Shown: positions 17,191-25,957, counted from the stretch's first letter. The stretch: DNA of 64,000 nt from Pseudomonas sp. PA27(2017) (GCF_001945445.1 NZ_MSXW01000018.1:1-64000); one strand, 5' to 3'. Program-made: numbers and translations. The notes: generated from the letters alone by a model not told the origin.

Positions 17191-17673
17191 TCACGCGTCG
17201 CCTTTGAGCGCGCGGTAACGGTTTTCCAATTCCTGGCGGATCTCCCGGCGTTGACGGCCCTGCTCGAAACGTCGGCGCTCCTCTGCGCTCTCCGGTTGAC
17301 GAGGCGGCACTTCGGTGGATTTGCCGTTTTCGTCGACTGCCACCATGGTGAAGAAGCAACTGTTGGTGTGGCGCACCGAGCGTTCGCGGATGTTTTCGGT
17401 GATCACCTTGATGCCCACCTCCATGGAGGTGCGGCCGGTGTAGTTGACCGAGGCCAGGAAGGTCACCAGCTCACCGACGTGCACCGGCTCGCGAAAGGTC
17501 ACCTGGTCCACCGACAGGGTGACCACGTAGCGCCCGGCATAGCGGCTGGCGCAGGCGTAGGCCACTTCGTCGAGGTACTTGAGCAGGGTGCCGCCGTGTA
17601 CATTGCCGGAAAAATTAGCCATGTCCGGGGTCATCAGGACGGTCATCGTCAGTTGCGCGTTGCCGGGTTCCAT
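17191..17673 (-). CDS. Acyl-CoA thioesterase (hotdog fold, YciA/BACH type)
   Basis: A 160-residue single hotdog-domain thioesterase hydrolysing acyl-CoA. The family motif MANFSGNVHGGTLLKYLDEVAYACASRY contains the active-site Asp within GG-LLKYLDE and the dimer-forming helix; TFREPVHVGELVTF is the second conserved block, and the tail is a charged helix. Length and order are typical of the cytosolic acyl-CoA hydrolase family. Convergent with nothing; the next gene upstream on the plus strand is divergent, 150 bases away. Confidence 0.85.
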   Translation of the reverse strand: MEPGNAQLTMTVLMTPDMANFSGNVHGGTLLKYLDEVAYACASRYAGRYVVTLSVDQVTFREPVHVGELVTFLASVNYTGRTSMEVGIKVITENIRERSVRHTNSCFFTMVAVDENGKSTEVPPRQPESAEERRRFEQGRQRREIRQELENRYRALKGDA

Positions 17674-17823
17674 AAGGTCTCGCTCATCAGGTGGACGGGG
17701 CGTGATTGTCGGCCGTCTGCGCGGCTTCGGCTGGTCGATTGTGTCTATGCGGTCGATTGCTGCAACGTATGTACCGGCATTTCACTCCTAGAGCCATAGT
17801 CTCTCAATCATTAGGACGATCCC

Positions 17824-18561
17824 ATGACGCGCTCCGTTATCTGCCTGGCCCTGCTGCCCCTGTTCGCCGGCATTGCCCAGGCCGCCCCCCAGCCTTGCGA
17901 CAGCGTCAGCCTGTGCAACGCAGCCGGCACCGCGGCCTATCAGGCAGGCCGCTACGACGATGCCGCCGAAGCCTTCGAACGGCAGCTGCGGCGTGCCGAG
18001 CAGCAGGGTTCGGACAGCCTCGCGGCCCGTGAACTGGCGTTGAACAACCTGGTGGTGACCAGCCTGAGGCTCAAGCAGCCCGGCAAGGCCCGCGCCTGGC
18101 TGAACGTCGCCCTGGCCGATGGCATGCAGGGCACCGCCACGCGCAACAACCTGCGCTCGGTGGCCAGCGCCGTGGACTACCAGGCCCTGGGCGAGAGCAT
18201 CGAAGGCCGCTATCTGCGCTATGCCGGCGCGGCGGTATGGAGCAGCCTGGACATCAGCCGCCAGCCGGATGGCAGCTTTCAGGCGATTTTTTCGCCCCTG
18301 CGTGCGGGCTTGAAGGTGGAGGAGTATGGCCCGGCGGCCATTGGCAACCTGCAGGGCGCGCTGCAGGGCGAGAAAGCCTACTTTCAGTTGGCATCGGCCA
18401 ATCTGCCCAGCGGCTGTGCCGTCGAGCTGCTGCACGAGGGACTGGATATCCAGGTGCTGGAAGTCATCGACCAGCGCTGCCAGGAGTATGGTGGTGCGGG
18501 TATCAGCGTGGCCGGCAGCTACCTGAAGGTCAGTGCCGAGGCACAAGAGCCGATGCGCTGA
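17824..18561 (+). CDS. Periplasmic TPR-like protein of unknown function
   Basis: A 245-residue protein with a signal peptide (MTRSVICLALLPLFAGIAQA, cleavage near 20). Residues ~30-110 form two to three tetratricopeptide-like helical pairs (AAYQAGRYDDAAEAFERQL, LALNNLVVTSLRLKQPGKAR), and a beta-rich C-terminal half has paired cysteines. Probably a periplasmic scaffold or interaction protein; no specific family recognised. AGGA lies 9 bases before the ATG. Confidence 0.72.
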   Translation: MTRSVICLALLPLFAGIAQAAPQPCDSVSLCNAAGTAAYQAGRYDDAAEAFERQLRRAEQQGSDSLAARELALNNLVVTSLRLKQPGKARAWLNVALADGMQGTATRNNLRSVASAVDYQALGESIEGRYLRYAGAAVWSSLDISRQPDGSFQAIFSPLRAGLKVEEYGPAAIGNLQGALQGEKAYFQLASANLPSGCAVELLHEGLDIQVLEVIDQRCQEYGGAGISVAGSYLKVSAEAQEPMR

Positions 18562-18841
18562 TCGCTTGCGTGGCATGCACGTTGTGTCTGCCTCTGGCAG
18601 GTGACCTCGAAGGGACGCCCAGCGTCTTTTCCGGATACCGCTGTAACGCGCACCACCTCGTGGTTTGCGGCAAATATTTCTGAATATTTCCGCGCCGCGA
18701 CGCGTCGGGCGCGAATGTTAACCTGCGGTCAATATGGCCCAGCAAATGGGCTGATCTTCCCCATTCCAGCAGGCCCCAATGCGCCATCGAGCAACCGCCC
18801 GAGCGCGTTCGTGCCTGCCCAAAACAAGGAGCCGTTTCCTC
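18562..18841. other. Intergenic region with no recognised feature
   Basis: About 280 bases between the TPR-like gene and the second antiporter. An AT-richer patch around 18668-18690 could hold the antiporter promoter, but I see no convincing -35/-10 pair, terminator or repeat. Confidence 0.3.
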
Positions 18842-20605
18842 ATGCATGCCATCAGCTTCATCCAGGATCTAGCGGTGATCATGCTGGTAGCCGGCGTGGT
18901 TACCGTGCTGTTCCACCGCTTCAAGCAACCGGTGGTACTTGGCTACATCCTCGCCGGTTTCCTGATCGGCCCGCATACGCCGCCGTTCGGCCTGATCCAC
19001 GATGAAGAGACCATCCGCACCCTGGCCGAGCTAGGGGTGATCTTCCTGATGTTCTGCCTGGGGCTGGAGTTCAGCCTGCGCAAGCTGTTCAACGTCGGTG
19101 CCACGGCGTTCATCGCCGCGTTCCTGGAAATCATCCTGATGATCTGGATCGGTTTCGAGATCGGCCGCTATTTCGGCTGGAGCACCATGGACTCGCTGTT
19201 CCTCGGCGCGATCCTGGCGATTTCCTCGACCACCATCATCATCAAGGCGCTCGGCGACCTGAAGATGAAGAACGAGCGCTTCGCCCAACTGATCTTTGGC
19301 GTACTGATCGTCGAGGACATCCTCGGCATCGGCATCATCGCGCTGCTGTCCGGTATCGCCCTGAGCGGCACGGTGGAGACCGGTGAAGTGTTCGCCACCG
19401 TCGGCAAGCTGTCGCTGTTCATGATCGTCGCACTGGTCATCGGCATCATCCTGGTGCCGCGCATCCTGGCCTACGTGGCCAAGTTCGAAAGCAACGAGAT
19501 GCTCCTGGTGGCGGTGCTGGGCATGTGCTTCGGCTTCTGCCTGCTGGTGGTCAAGCTGGAATACAGCATGGTACTGGGCGCCTTCCTGATCGGTGCGATC
19601 ATGGCCGAGTCGCGCCAACTGCTGCAGATCGAGCGCCTGATCGAGCCGGTACGTGACATGTTCAGCGCGATCTTCTTCGTTGCCATCGGCCTGCTGCTCG
19701 ACCCCAACGTACTGATCGAATACGCCTGGCCGATCGCGGTGATCACCGTGGCGGTGATCGTCGGCAAGGTGCTGTCGTGCAGCGTCGGCTCGTTCATCGC
19801 CGGCAATGACGGGCGCACCTCGCTGCGGGTCGGCATGGGCCTGTCGCAGATCGGCGAGTTCTCGTTCATCATCGCCACCCTGGGCATGACCCTGCAGGTG
19901 ACCAGCGACTTCCTGTACCCGGTGGCGGTGGCCGTGTCGGTGATCACCACCCTGACCACGCCCTACCTGATCCGCGCCGCCGACCCGCTGGCGGTGAGCC
20001 TTGGCAACGTGATGCCGCAGCGCGTGTCGCGGGTGTTCTCGCTGTACGGTGAGTGGCTGCGCAGCATCCAGCCGCAGGGGCAGGGCGCGGTACTGGCCGG
20101 CATGATCCGCAAGATCGTTCTGCAGGTGCTGGTCAACCTGGCCTTCGTGGTGGCGATCTTCCTGGGTATCGCCTTCTTCGCCGCGCAGATCGGTGCCTGG
20201 CTGGCCGAGTGGATCGACCAGGAAAACCTGCGCAAGGCGGTGATCTGGGGCGCCGCGCTGATTCTCTCGCTGCCATGCCTGATCGCTGCTTACCGCAAGA
20301 TCAAGGCACTTTCCATGCTGCTCGCCGAAATGGGCGTGCGCCAGGAGAAGGCCGGCCGTCACACGGCGCGGGTGCGCAAGGTAATTTCCGAGGTGATTCC
20401 GCTGCTGTCGCTGGTCGGCATCATGGTGCTGCTCACCGCGCTGTCATCGAGCATCCTGCCGTCCAACGACATGCTGCTGCTGGTCGGTGTGGTCGCGGCT
20501 GGCGTGGTCGCCGTGCTGTGGCGCTGGTTCATCCGCGTGCACACGCGCCTGCAGATCGCTTTGTTCGAAACCCTCGACAAGCCCGACACACCGGGACATC
20601 ACTGA
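18842..20605 (+). CDS. Kef-type cation:proton antiporter without RCK domain
   Basis: A 587-residue CPA2 antiporter. The first ~390 residues are the exchanger domain (KQPVVLGYILAGFLIGPHTPPFG, GLSQIGEFSFIIATLG). Instead of a TrkA-N domain, the C-terminus has about four more hydrophobic segments (for example VLVNLAFVVAIFLGIAFFAA), so regulation must differ from that of the YbaL-like paralogue 1.8 kb upstream. The start at 18842 has AAGGAG 9 bases before it; an upstream ATG in frame would add an unlikely Arg-rich leader. Likely K+ or Na+ efflux coupled to H+ entry. Confidence 0.83.
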   Translation: MHAISFIQDLAVIMLVAGVVTVLFHRFKQPVVLGYILAGFLIGPHTPPFGLIHDEETIRTLAELGVIFLMFCLGLEFSLRKLFNVGATAFIAAFLEIILMIWIGFEIGRYFGWSTMDSLFLGAILAISSTTIIIKALGDLKMKNERFAQLIFGVLIVEDILGIGIIALLSGIALSGTVETGEVFATVGKLSLFMIVALVIGIILVPRILAYVAKFESNEMLLVAVLGMCFGFCLLVVKLEYSMVLGAFLIGAIMAESRQLLQIERLIEPVRDMFSAIFFVAIGLLLDPNVLIEYAWPIAVITVAVIVGKVLSCSVGSFIAGNDGRTSLRVGMGLSQIGEFSFIIATLGMTLQVTSDFLYPVAVAVSVITTLTTPYLIRAADPLAVSLGNVMPQRVSRVFSLYGEWLRSIQPQGQGAVLAGMIRKIVLQVLVNLAFVVAIFLGIAFFAAQIGAWLAEWIDQENLRKAVIWGAALILSLPCLIAAYRKIKALSMLLAEMGVRQEKAGRHTARVRKVISEVIPLLSLVGIMVLLTALSSSILPSNDMLLLVGVVAAGVVAVLWRWFIRVHTRLQIALFETLDKPDTPGHH

Positions 20606-20607
20606 AA

Positions 20608-20639
20608 ACGACAAGGGCGCCAGAAGGCGCCCTTGTCGT
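20608..20639. terminator. 14-bp perfect hairpin, bidirectional terminator candidate
   Basis: The arms ACGACAAGGGCGCC (20608-20621) and its complement (20626-20639) enclose the loop AGAA, beginning immediately after the antiporter stop. It is flanked by AAAA on the left and ATT on the right. It lies between convergent genes, so it probably serves both. Confidence 0.75.
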
Positions 20640-20650
20640 ATTGGTCGTAG

Positions 20651-20725
20651 CCTGCTGTTGAGCGAAGCGATACCCAGGACAGCATTGCCCGGGTATCGCT
20701 GTGCTCACCGAGCTACAAGGCTGGC
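20651..20725. repeat. Dispersed palindromic repeat (GGGTATCGC type)
   Basis: GAGCGAAGCGATACCC and GGGTATCGCTGTGCTC face each other across about 15 bases. The half-site motif GGGTATCGCT-CGCTCA recurs alone at about 42420-42440. This palindromic sequence type is common downstream of genes in pseudomonads; no coding role. Confidence 0.6.
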
Positions 20726-20730
20726 CGGCA

Positions 20731-21138
20731 TCACTCCTCCAGCCAGACTTCCCGCACCCAGTGCCACACCGAATCCCAGCTTTCGTCGGTGAGGTCTTCT
20801 TCCTCGCCGTCCCAGAGCAGGACGGTGCCATCCTGTTCGACGCAGTAGTAGTTGCCCTGGTCTTCGCAGATCGGTACCAGCTCGCGTGGTACGCCCAGGG
20901 ACCATGCGACCGAAGCCACTTCGGGCAGATAAGTGTGCGATTGTGGGTCGGTCACGGTGACCGGCTCCAGGCGGCCGTACACCACGTCGCTGACCTTGAG
21001 CAGGAATTCGCGCAGCTCGAAGGGCAGGTTGATGAGGATCTGCTCCTCGATCTCCACCAGCAGTTCTTCCTCGGGCAGCTCCAGCGGTACCGGCACCGGC
21101 TCGTTCAATTCACGCAGTTGTTCGATGACTTCTTCCAC
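20731..21138 (-). CDS. SMI1/KNR4 (SUKH)-family protein
   Basis: A 135-residue acidic protein with the SUKH fold pattern: LPFELREFLLKVSDVVYGRLEPVTV near 38-62, then ELVPICEDQGNYYCVEQDGTVLLWD, the usual I-x-x-D-x-G-x-Y/W core. SUKH proteins often serve as immunity proteins against contact-dependent or T6SS toxins, but this one is chromosomal and has no toxin beside it, so a housekeeping role is equally likely. Start codon is GTG 21138, preceded by GGTGGAG at 6 bases. Unlike the SUKH gene at 35.0 kb it has normal GC-rich codon use. Confidence 0.78.
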   Translation of the reverse strand: MEEVIEQLRELNEPVPVPLELPEEELLVEIEEQILINLPFELREFLLKVSDVVYGRLEPVTVTDPQSHTYLPEVASVAWSLGVPRELVPICEDQGNYYCVEQDGTVLLWDGEEEDLTDESWDSVWHWVREVWLEE

Positions 21139-21362
21139 GGCGGCTCCACCTGAGTCTGGCGATTCTCATCAGATTCCGGAGCGCACGACGCAGACGCAGG
21201 CCTGCTGGCCGCGGCTGCACTGCTGCTCCTCGATAACGCAGCTTTTTACGCTGAATGGAAGGCCGTCACAAGCAGCCAGGGGCAAAAGGCCATATGGGCT
21301 TGTAACTGCGCTTGCAGCGCATTGAGTCAGCCGGGTGCCTGGAGGTTCCGAAAAAACGCTGC

Positions 21363-21394
21363 AAAAAAGAAACCCGGGCAAGCCCGGGTTCTTT
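21363..21394 (-). terminator. Rho-independent terminator of the Tim44-like gene
   Basis: On the minus strand a stem of at least 9 bp (AACCCGGGC/GCCCGGGTT, 21371-21379 and 21382-21390) is followed by a T-rich run (complement of the As at 21363-21368). It begins 15-20 bases after the stop at 21409. The rest of 21139-21360 holds nothing I recognise. Confidence 0.85.
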
Positions 21395-21408
21395 CAGTGC
21401 GTGTGGGA

Positions 21409-22266
21409 TCAGCCGTTCTGGCGGATACCGGCGACCAGCCAAGGCTGGTTCTCGCCAACGGCACGCTCCAGGCGCCAGCTTTCGCTGAAGGCTTCGCCTT
21501 GGTCGAAGCGCGAAGTCTTCGAAACACCGCTGAAAGTCAGGGTGGCGATGGTCTTGTCGGCGTGATCGTCGACACCGTCCAGCTGCACGTCGAGGTTGTC
21601 GATGTAGGTGGACTGGAAGCCGTCACCCAGGTCGGCGCGCTCGCGCTTGAGGAACTCCAGCAGTTGCGGGGTCACGAACTCGGCGATCTTGTCCATCTCG
21701 TTCGCATCCCAGTGCTGCTGCAGGCTCAGGAAGTGCTCGCGACCGGCGTTGACGAAGTTTTCCTCGTTGAACCAGGCAGGTGCGTTGATCACCGGCTTGA
21801 TCGCCGCGGTGCTGCTGCCACCGAAGATCGACGGCTGAGCCGGCTGCGGCTGGCCATGGGCCTCACGCTGGAACGGAGCACCACCGGCAGCGGCGACGTT
21901 CGGCTGCTGCTTCTGGCGACGTGCGGCCAGGAAGCGGAACAACAGGAAGGCGATCAGGCCGAAAATCAGCATATCCATGATCTGCAGGCCTTCGAAGCCG
22001 TCACCCATGAACATGGAGGCCAGCAGGCCACCGGCGGCCAGGCCGGCCAGCGGGCCGAGCCAACGCGAAGCACCGCTGGCGGCAGCAGGCGTGCGGCCCG
22101 GGGCAGCGGCATTGGCATTAGGTTGGGATGGCGGCGTGGCCTGCCGGGTCTGGTGGCTCGGCGCGGCGCCAAAGGATTTGCCGCCGCCCATACGCTTGGC
22201 GTCGGCAGTCAGGCTGAAGGACAGGCCCAGGCAGATTACCAGGGCGATGCTGAGGAAACGCTGCAT
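21409..22266 (-). CDS. Tim44-like domain protein
   Basis: A 285-residue secreted or membrane-anchored protein: signal sequence (MQRFLSIALVICLGLSFSL, cleavage near TADA), a low-complexity Gly/Ala/Pro region, two hydrophobic segments near 70-115 (WLGPLAGLAAGGLLASMFMG and MDMLIFGLIAFLLFRFLAA), then a C-terminal Tim44-type domain (~135-285, with FVNAGREHFLSLQQHWDANE and FVTPQLLEFLKRERAD). Bacterial members have no established function. The start at 22266 is chosen because it begins the signal peptide. Confidence 0.82.
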   Translation of the reverse strand: MQRFLSIALVICLGLSFSLTADAKRMGGGKSFGAAPSHQTRQATPPSQPNANAAAPGRTPAAASGASRWLGPLAGLAAGGLLASMFMGDGFEGLQIMDMLIFGLIAFLLFRFLAARRQKQQPNVAAAGGAPFQREAHGQPQPAQPSIFGGSSTAAIKPVINAPAWFNEENFVNAGREHFLSLQQHWDANEMDKIAEFVTPQLLEFLKRERADLGDGFQSTYIDNLDVQLDGVDDHADKTIATLTFSGVSKTSRFDQGEAFSESWRLERAVGENQPWLVAGIRQNG

Positions 22267-22401
22267 TATCGGTTTTCTCTCGGTTATTGAAACACTGTTA
22301 GACATCTTGCCCGTGGCGGGTGGGCATGACCAGCAACAGAATGTTTCGAGCTTTTGCCCAGCGAAACGGTTCGCGCTACGCCAGGTCAATGAAAATGGGA
22401 G

Positions 22402-22431
22402 GTGAAACGGAACCCGCAGGCTCCGTTTCAC
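22402..22431 (-). terminator. Hairpin downstream of the TRAP binding-protein gene
   Basis: The arms GTGAAACGGA (22402-22411) and TCCGTTTCAC (22422-22431) form a 10-bp perfect stem, 19 bases beyond the stop at 22450. There is no strong T-tract, so termination or mRNA 3'-end protection is a guess. Confidence 0.45.
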
Positions 22432-22449
22432 TGCACATCCGCTGACACC

Positions 22450-23547
22450 TCAGCGCCAGTTGTACAGTTCCTTCTCGGTCACTTCGCCCACCGGCGTGGC
22501 TTCGTCCTGGAACGTTTTCATCGATTTCCAGATGCGGCCGTTGAGCTCGTTTTGGCCAGCCAGGTCTTCGAGTACGGTCTGCGACTCGCGCTTCATTGCC
22601 GCCAGTACTTCGTCGGGGAAGCGCTTGATCGTAACGCCCTGTTCCTTCAACTGCGCCAGGGACTTGGCGTTGTGGAAGACGTAGTCGTCCATCATGTCCA
22701 GGGTCGCGGCGCGGGCGGCTTCGACGACGATGGCCTGCAGGTCGGCCGGCAAGCTGTCGAAGGCTTTCTGGTTGACCATCGATTCGACCACCGCCTGTGG
22801 CTCCTGCCAGCCCGGGAAGTAGTAGTACTTGGCCGCTTTATGCAGACCAAAGGCCAGGTCGTTGTAAGGGCTGACCCAGTCGGTGGCATCGATCACGTGG
22901 GTCTGCAGTGCGGTGAAGATTTCGCCGCCAGGCAGGTTGACGGTGATCGCGCCGAGTTTGGTCCACACCTCGCCACCCAGGCCCGGCATGCGGATCTTCA
23001 GGCCCTTGATGTCGTCCAGCGAATTGATTTCCTTGTTGTACCAGCCGCCCATCTGCATGGTGGTGTTACCCGCCGACAGGGGCTTCACGCCGTAGGGCGC
23101 GTAGGTTTCGTCCCACAGGGCCTGGCCACCGCCCTTGCTCAGCCAGGCGTTCATTTCCAGGGTCGACAGGCCGAACGGCACCGAGGAGAAGAACTGCGCC
23201 GCCGGCACCTTGCCTTTCCAGTAGTACGGCGTGCCATGGCCCATCTCGGCGGTGCCGCGGGACACCGCGTCGAACACTTCCAGGGCGGGAACCAGCTCGC
23301 CGGCGGCGTAGACCTTGACGGTCAGGCGCCCAGCGCTCATGGCATTGATGCGTTCGGCCAGACGTTCGGCGCCAGTACCCAGGCCCGGGTAGTTCTTCGG
23401 CCAGGAGGTGACCATCTTCCAGTGGAAGGTTTCGGCTTTGGCAGCGGCGGCGCTGCCTTGCCCGGCGGGTGTTTCTTCCTTGCAGCCGGCCAGGCCGATG
23501 GCAGCGAACAGCGCCATCGCGGCGCCGAACAGATTGCGGCGGTTCAT
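22450..23547 (-). CDS. TRAP transporter substrate-binding lipoprotein (DctP/TakP type)
   Basis: A 365-residue extracytoplasmic solute receptor. The lipobox IGLAGC (Cys22) predicts a lipoprotein; the mature domain has HWKMVTSWPKNYPGLGTGAERLAERI, KIRMPGLGGEVWTKLGA and DATDWVSPYNDLAFGLH, typical of DctP receptors for keto- or dicarboxylic acids of the TakP branch. No DctQ/DctM membrane genes occur in the window, so its partner must be encoded elsewhere. Substrate inferred only from the family. Confidence 0.82.
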   Translation of the reverse strand: MNRRNLFGAAMALFAAIGLAGCKEETPAGQGSAAAAKAETFHWKMVTSWPKNYPGLGTGAERLAERINAMSAGRLTVKVYAAGELVPALEVFDAVSRGTAEMGHGTPYYWKGKVPAAQFFSSVPFGLSTLEMNAWLSKGGGQALWDETYAPYGVKPLSAGNTTMQMGGWYNKEINSLDDIKGLKIRMPGLGGEVWTKLGAITVNLPGGEIFTALQTHVIDATDWVSPYNDLAFGLHKAAKYYYFPGWQEPQAVVESMVNQKAFDSLPADLQAIVVEAARAATLDMMDDYVFHNAKSLAQLKEQGVTIKRFPDEVLAAMKRESQTVLEDLAGQNELNGRIWKSMKTFQDEATPVGEVTEKELYNWR

Positions 23548-23614
23548 GGTGTTCTCCCTTGAGTGTCGAGCAGCGTGCCCGTTTTTTATTAAAAGATTCG
23601 CGCCAAGATTTCAG

Positions 23615-23755
23615 GGAGTCTTCTCAAAGGCTTGCGAGCTAGAGCACTGCAAGGCGAAATCAGGCGAGGAAGCGGAGTGTACTTTTGTACATGAGCATTC
23701 CGAGTCTGATTTCAACGCAGCAGGGCCGACGCGCAGCTGCCTTTGAACAGGCTCC
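23615..23755. mobile_element. Inverted-repeat (MITE-like) element C, abutting the uvrD stop
   Basis: The ends GGAGTCTTCTCAAAGGC (23615-23631) and GGAGCCTGTTCAAAGGC (reverse complement of 23739-23755) match at 14 of 17 positions. The centre is GAGTGTAC-TTTT-GTACATGAGCATT. The core shares a scaffold with the element inside lhpA, and the right end resembles the ends of elements A and B (CCTGTTCA). The next base is the first of the uvrD stop codon. Confidence 0.75.
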
Positions 23756-25957
23756 TTAGATAGCTTCGAGCTTGGCGTACGCCAGCATCAGCCACTTGCT
23801 GCCTTCGCTTTCGAAGTTCACCTGCACCCGCGCCTGGGGCCCCGAGCCCTCGAAGTTGAGGATGGTGCCTTCGCCGAACAGCGAGTGCTGCACACGTTGG
23901 CCGAGGTTGAACGGCGTGTCCGGCACGGCGCTGCCAGCGAACAGGCTGCTGCCGCTCATGCTGCGGCTGCCACTGCCGTACGGGCGGCTGACGCTGTTGG
24001 ACAGGCGTACTTCCTGCACCAGATGTGGCGGCACTTCGCGCACGAAGCGCGAAACCTTGTTGTAAGTCTCGTTGCCGTACAGGCGGCGAGTTTCCGCGTA
24101 GCTGATCACCAGGTTGCGCATGGCCCGGGTGATACCCACGTAGGCCAGGCGGCGTTCCTCTTCCAGGCGGCCGGGTTCTTCAAGGCTCATCTTGTGGGGA
24201 AACAGGCCTTCTTCCATGCCCACCAGGAACACCCGCGGGAACTCCAGGCCCTTGGCGCTGTGCAGGGTCATCATCTGCACGCTGTCTTCATGTTCGGCGG
24301 CCTGGGTGTCGCCGGCTTCCAGCGAAGCGTGATCGAGGAAGGCCGCCAGCGGCGTTTGCGCGTCGTCACCTTCCTCGCCTTCGTAGGAGTCGAAGGCACG
24401 GGCGGCGGACACCAGTTCCTCGAGGTTTTCCACGCGAGCCTGGGCCTTCTCGCCCTTCTCGTCGCGGTGATAGGCGAGCAAGCCGGATTGCTCGATCACC
24501 AGTTGCGCGGTGCTGTGCAATTGCAGGCCCTCGACCTTCAGGGCCAGGGTGTCGATCAGCTCGACGAAGCCGTTCAGTGCACTGGCGGCGCGGCCGGCGA
24601 TCACCTTGGTGCCGACCGCTTCGTGCAGCGCGGCCCACATCGACAGGTCGTTGGCGCGGGCGAACTGGCGCAGGGTTTCCACCGTCTTCTCGCCGATACC
24701 GCGGGCTGGCACGTTGATGACCCGCTCCAGTGCCGCATCGTTGCCGCGCTGGTGGATCAGGCGCAGGTAGGCCATGGCGTTCTTGATTTCCGCGCGTTCG
24801 AAGAAGCGCTGGCCGCCGTAGATGCGGTAGGGAATCTTCTCGCGCAGCAGGGCCTCTTCCAGCACCCGCGACTGGGCGTTGGAGCGGTAGAGGATGGCGA
24901 TGTCGCTACGCCGCAGGCCGTCCTTGCGCAGGGCGTCCTCGATGGTCTCGACCACGTAGCGCGCTTCGTCGTGTTCGTTGAAGGCGGCGTACAGGCTGAT
25001 CAGCTCGCCATCGCCGACATCGGTACGCAGCTCCTTGCCCAGGCGCCCCTGGTTGTTGGCGATCAGTGCGTTGGCAGCGTTGAGGATGTTCGCCGTGGAG
25101 CGGTAGTTCTGCTCCAGGCGGATGATCTCGGCGTCGGCGAAGTCGCTGTCGAACTGCTGGATGTTCTCGATCTTCGCGCCGCGCCAGCCGTAGATCGACT
25201 GGTCGTCGTCGCCCACCACCATCAGGCTTTCGCCGCCCATGGCGAGAAAGCGCAGCCAGGCGTACTGCACGGCGTTGGTGTCCTGGAATTCGTCGACCAG
25301 GATGTGCCGGAAGCGCTTCTGGTAATGCGCCAGGAGGCCGGCGTTGTTGCGCCACAGGTCGAGGGCGCGCAGCAGCAGCTCGGCGAAGTCGATCACGCCG
25401 GCTCGGGCGCAGGCCGCCTCGTAGGCTTCGTAGATGCTGCGCATGGTGGCCAGGAACAGGTCGCCACTGGCCTGGATGCCGGCCGGGCGAATGCCTTCGT
25501 CCTTCTGGCCGTTGATGAACCACTGCGCCTGCTTGGCCGGCCAGCGCTGCTCATCCAGGCCCAGCTCGCGGATCACCCGCTTGATCAGCCGTTGCTGGTC
25601 GTCGGAATCGAGAATCTGGAAGTTCTCGACCAGCCCGGCTTCCTGCCAGTGGGCTCGCAGCAGGCGGTGCGCCAGGCCGTGGAAGGTGCCGACCCACATG
25701 CCCGCCGGGCTTTGCCCGAGCACGTCCTCGATGCGATGACGCATCTCTGCCGCCGCCTTGTTGGTGAAGGTCACCGACAGGATGCTGTGCGGCGAGACGT
25801 CCAGGCGCTGGATCAGAAAGGCGATGCGGTGCACCAGCACGCGGGTCTTGCCGGAGCCGGCACCGGCCAGCACCAGTTGATGACCGGGCGGCGTGGTGAC
25901 CGCATGGTGCTGGGCTGGGTTGAGAGAGGCGAGTCGCTGATCGAGGTCATTTTGCAT
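23756..25957 (-). CDS. uvrD: DNA helicase II UvrD
   Basis: A 733-residue 3'-5' SF1A helicase for nucleotide-excision and mismatch repair. Motif I AGAGSGKTRVL, Ia LSVTFTNKAAAEM, II VDEFQDTN, III VVGDDDQSIYGWRGA, IV RLEQNYRS, V TLHSAKGLEF, VI EERRLAYVGITRAM are intact, and the C-terminal Tudor-like segment (NLGQRVQHSLFGEGTILNFEG) is present. Length and motifs are those of UvrD rather than Rep. Start ATG 25957. Its stop directly adjoins repeat element C. Confidence 0.95.
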   Translation of the reverse strand: MQNDLDQRLASLNPAQHHAVTTPPGHQLVLAGAGSGKTRVLVHRIAFLIQRLDVSPHSILSVTFTNKAAAEMRHRIEDVLGQSPAGMWVGTFHGLAHRLLRAHWQEAGLVENFQILDSDDQQRLIKRVIRELGLDEQRWPAKQAQWFINGQKDEGIRPAGIQASGDLFLATMRSIYEAYEAACARAGVIDFAELLLRALDLWRNNAGLLAHYQKRFRHILVDEFQDTNAVQYAWLRFLAMGGESLMVVGDDDQSIYGWRGAKIENIQQFDSDFADAEIIRLEQNYRSTANILNAANALIANNQGRLGKELRTDVGDGELISLYAAFNEHDEARYVVETIEDALRKDGLRRSDIAILYRSNAQSRVLEEALLREKIPYRIYGGQRFFERAEIKNAMAYLRLIHQRGNDAALERVINVPARGIGEKTVETLRQFARANDLSMWAALHEAVGTKVIAGRAASALNGFVELIDTLALKVEGLQLHSTAQLVIEQSGLLAYHRDEKGEKAQARVENLEELVSAARAFDSYEGEEGDDAQTPLAAFLDHASLEAGDTQAAEHEDSVQMMTLHSAKGLEFPRVFLVGMEEGLFPHKMSLEEPGRLEEERRLAYVGITRAMRNLVISYAETRRLYGNETYNKVSRFVREVPPHLVQEVRLSNSVSRPYGSGSRSMSGSSLFAGSAVPDTPFNLGQRVQHSLFGEGTILNFEGSGPQARVQVNFESEGSKWLMLAYAKLEAI

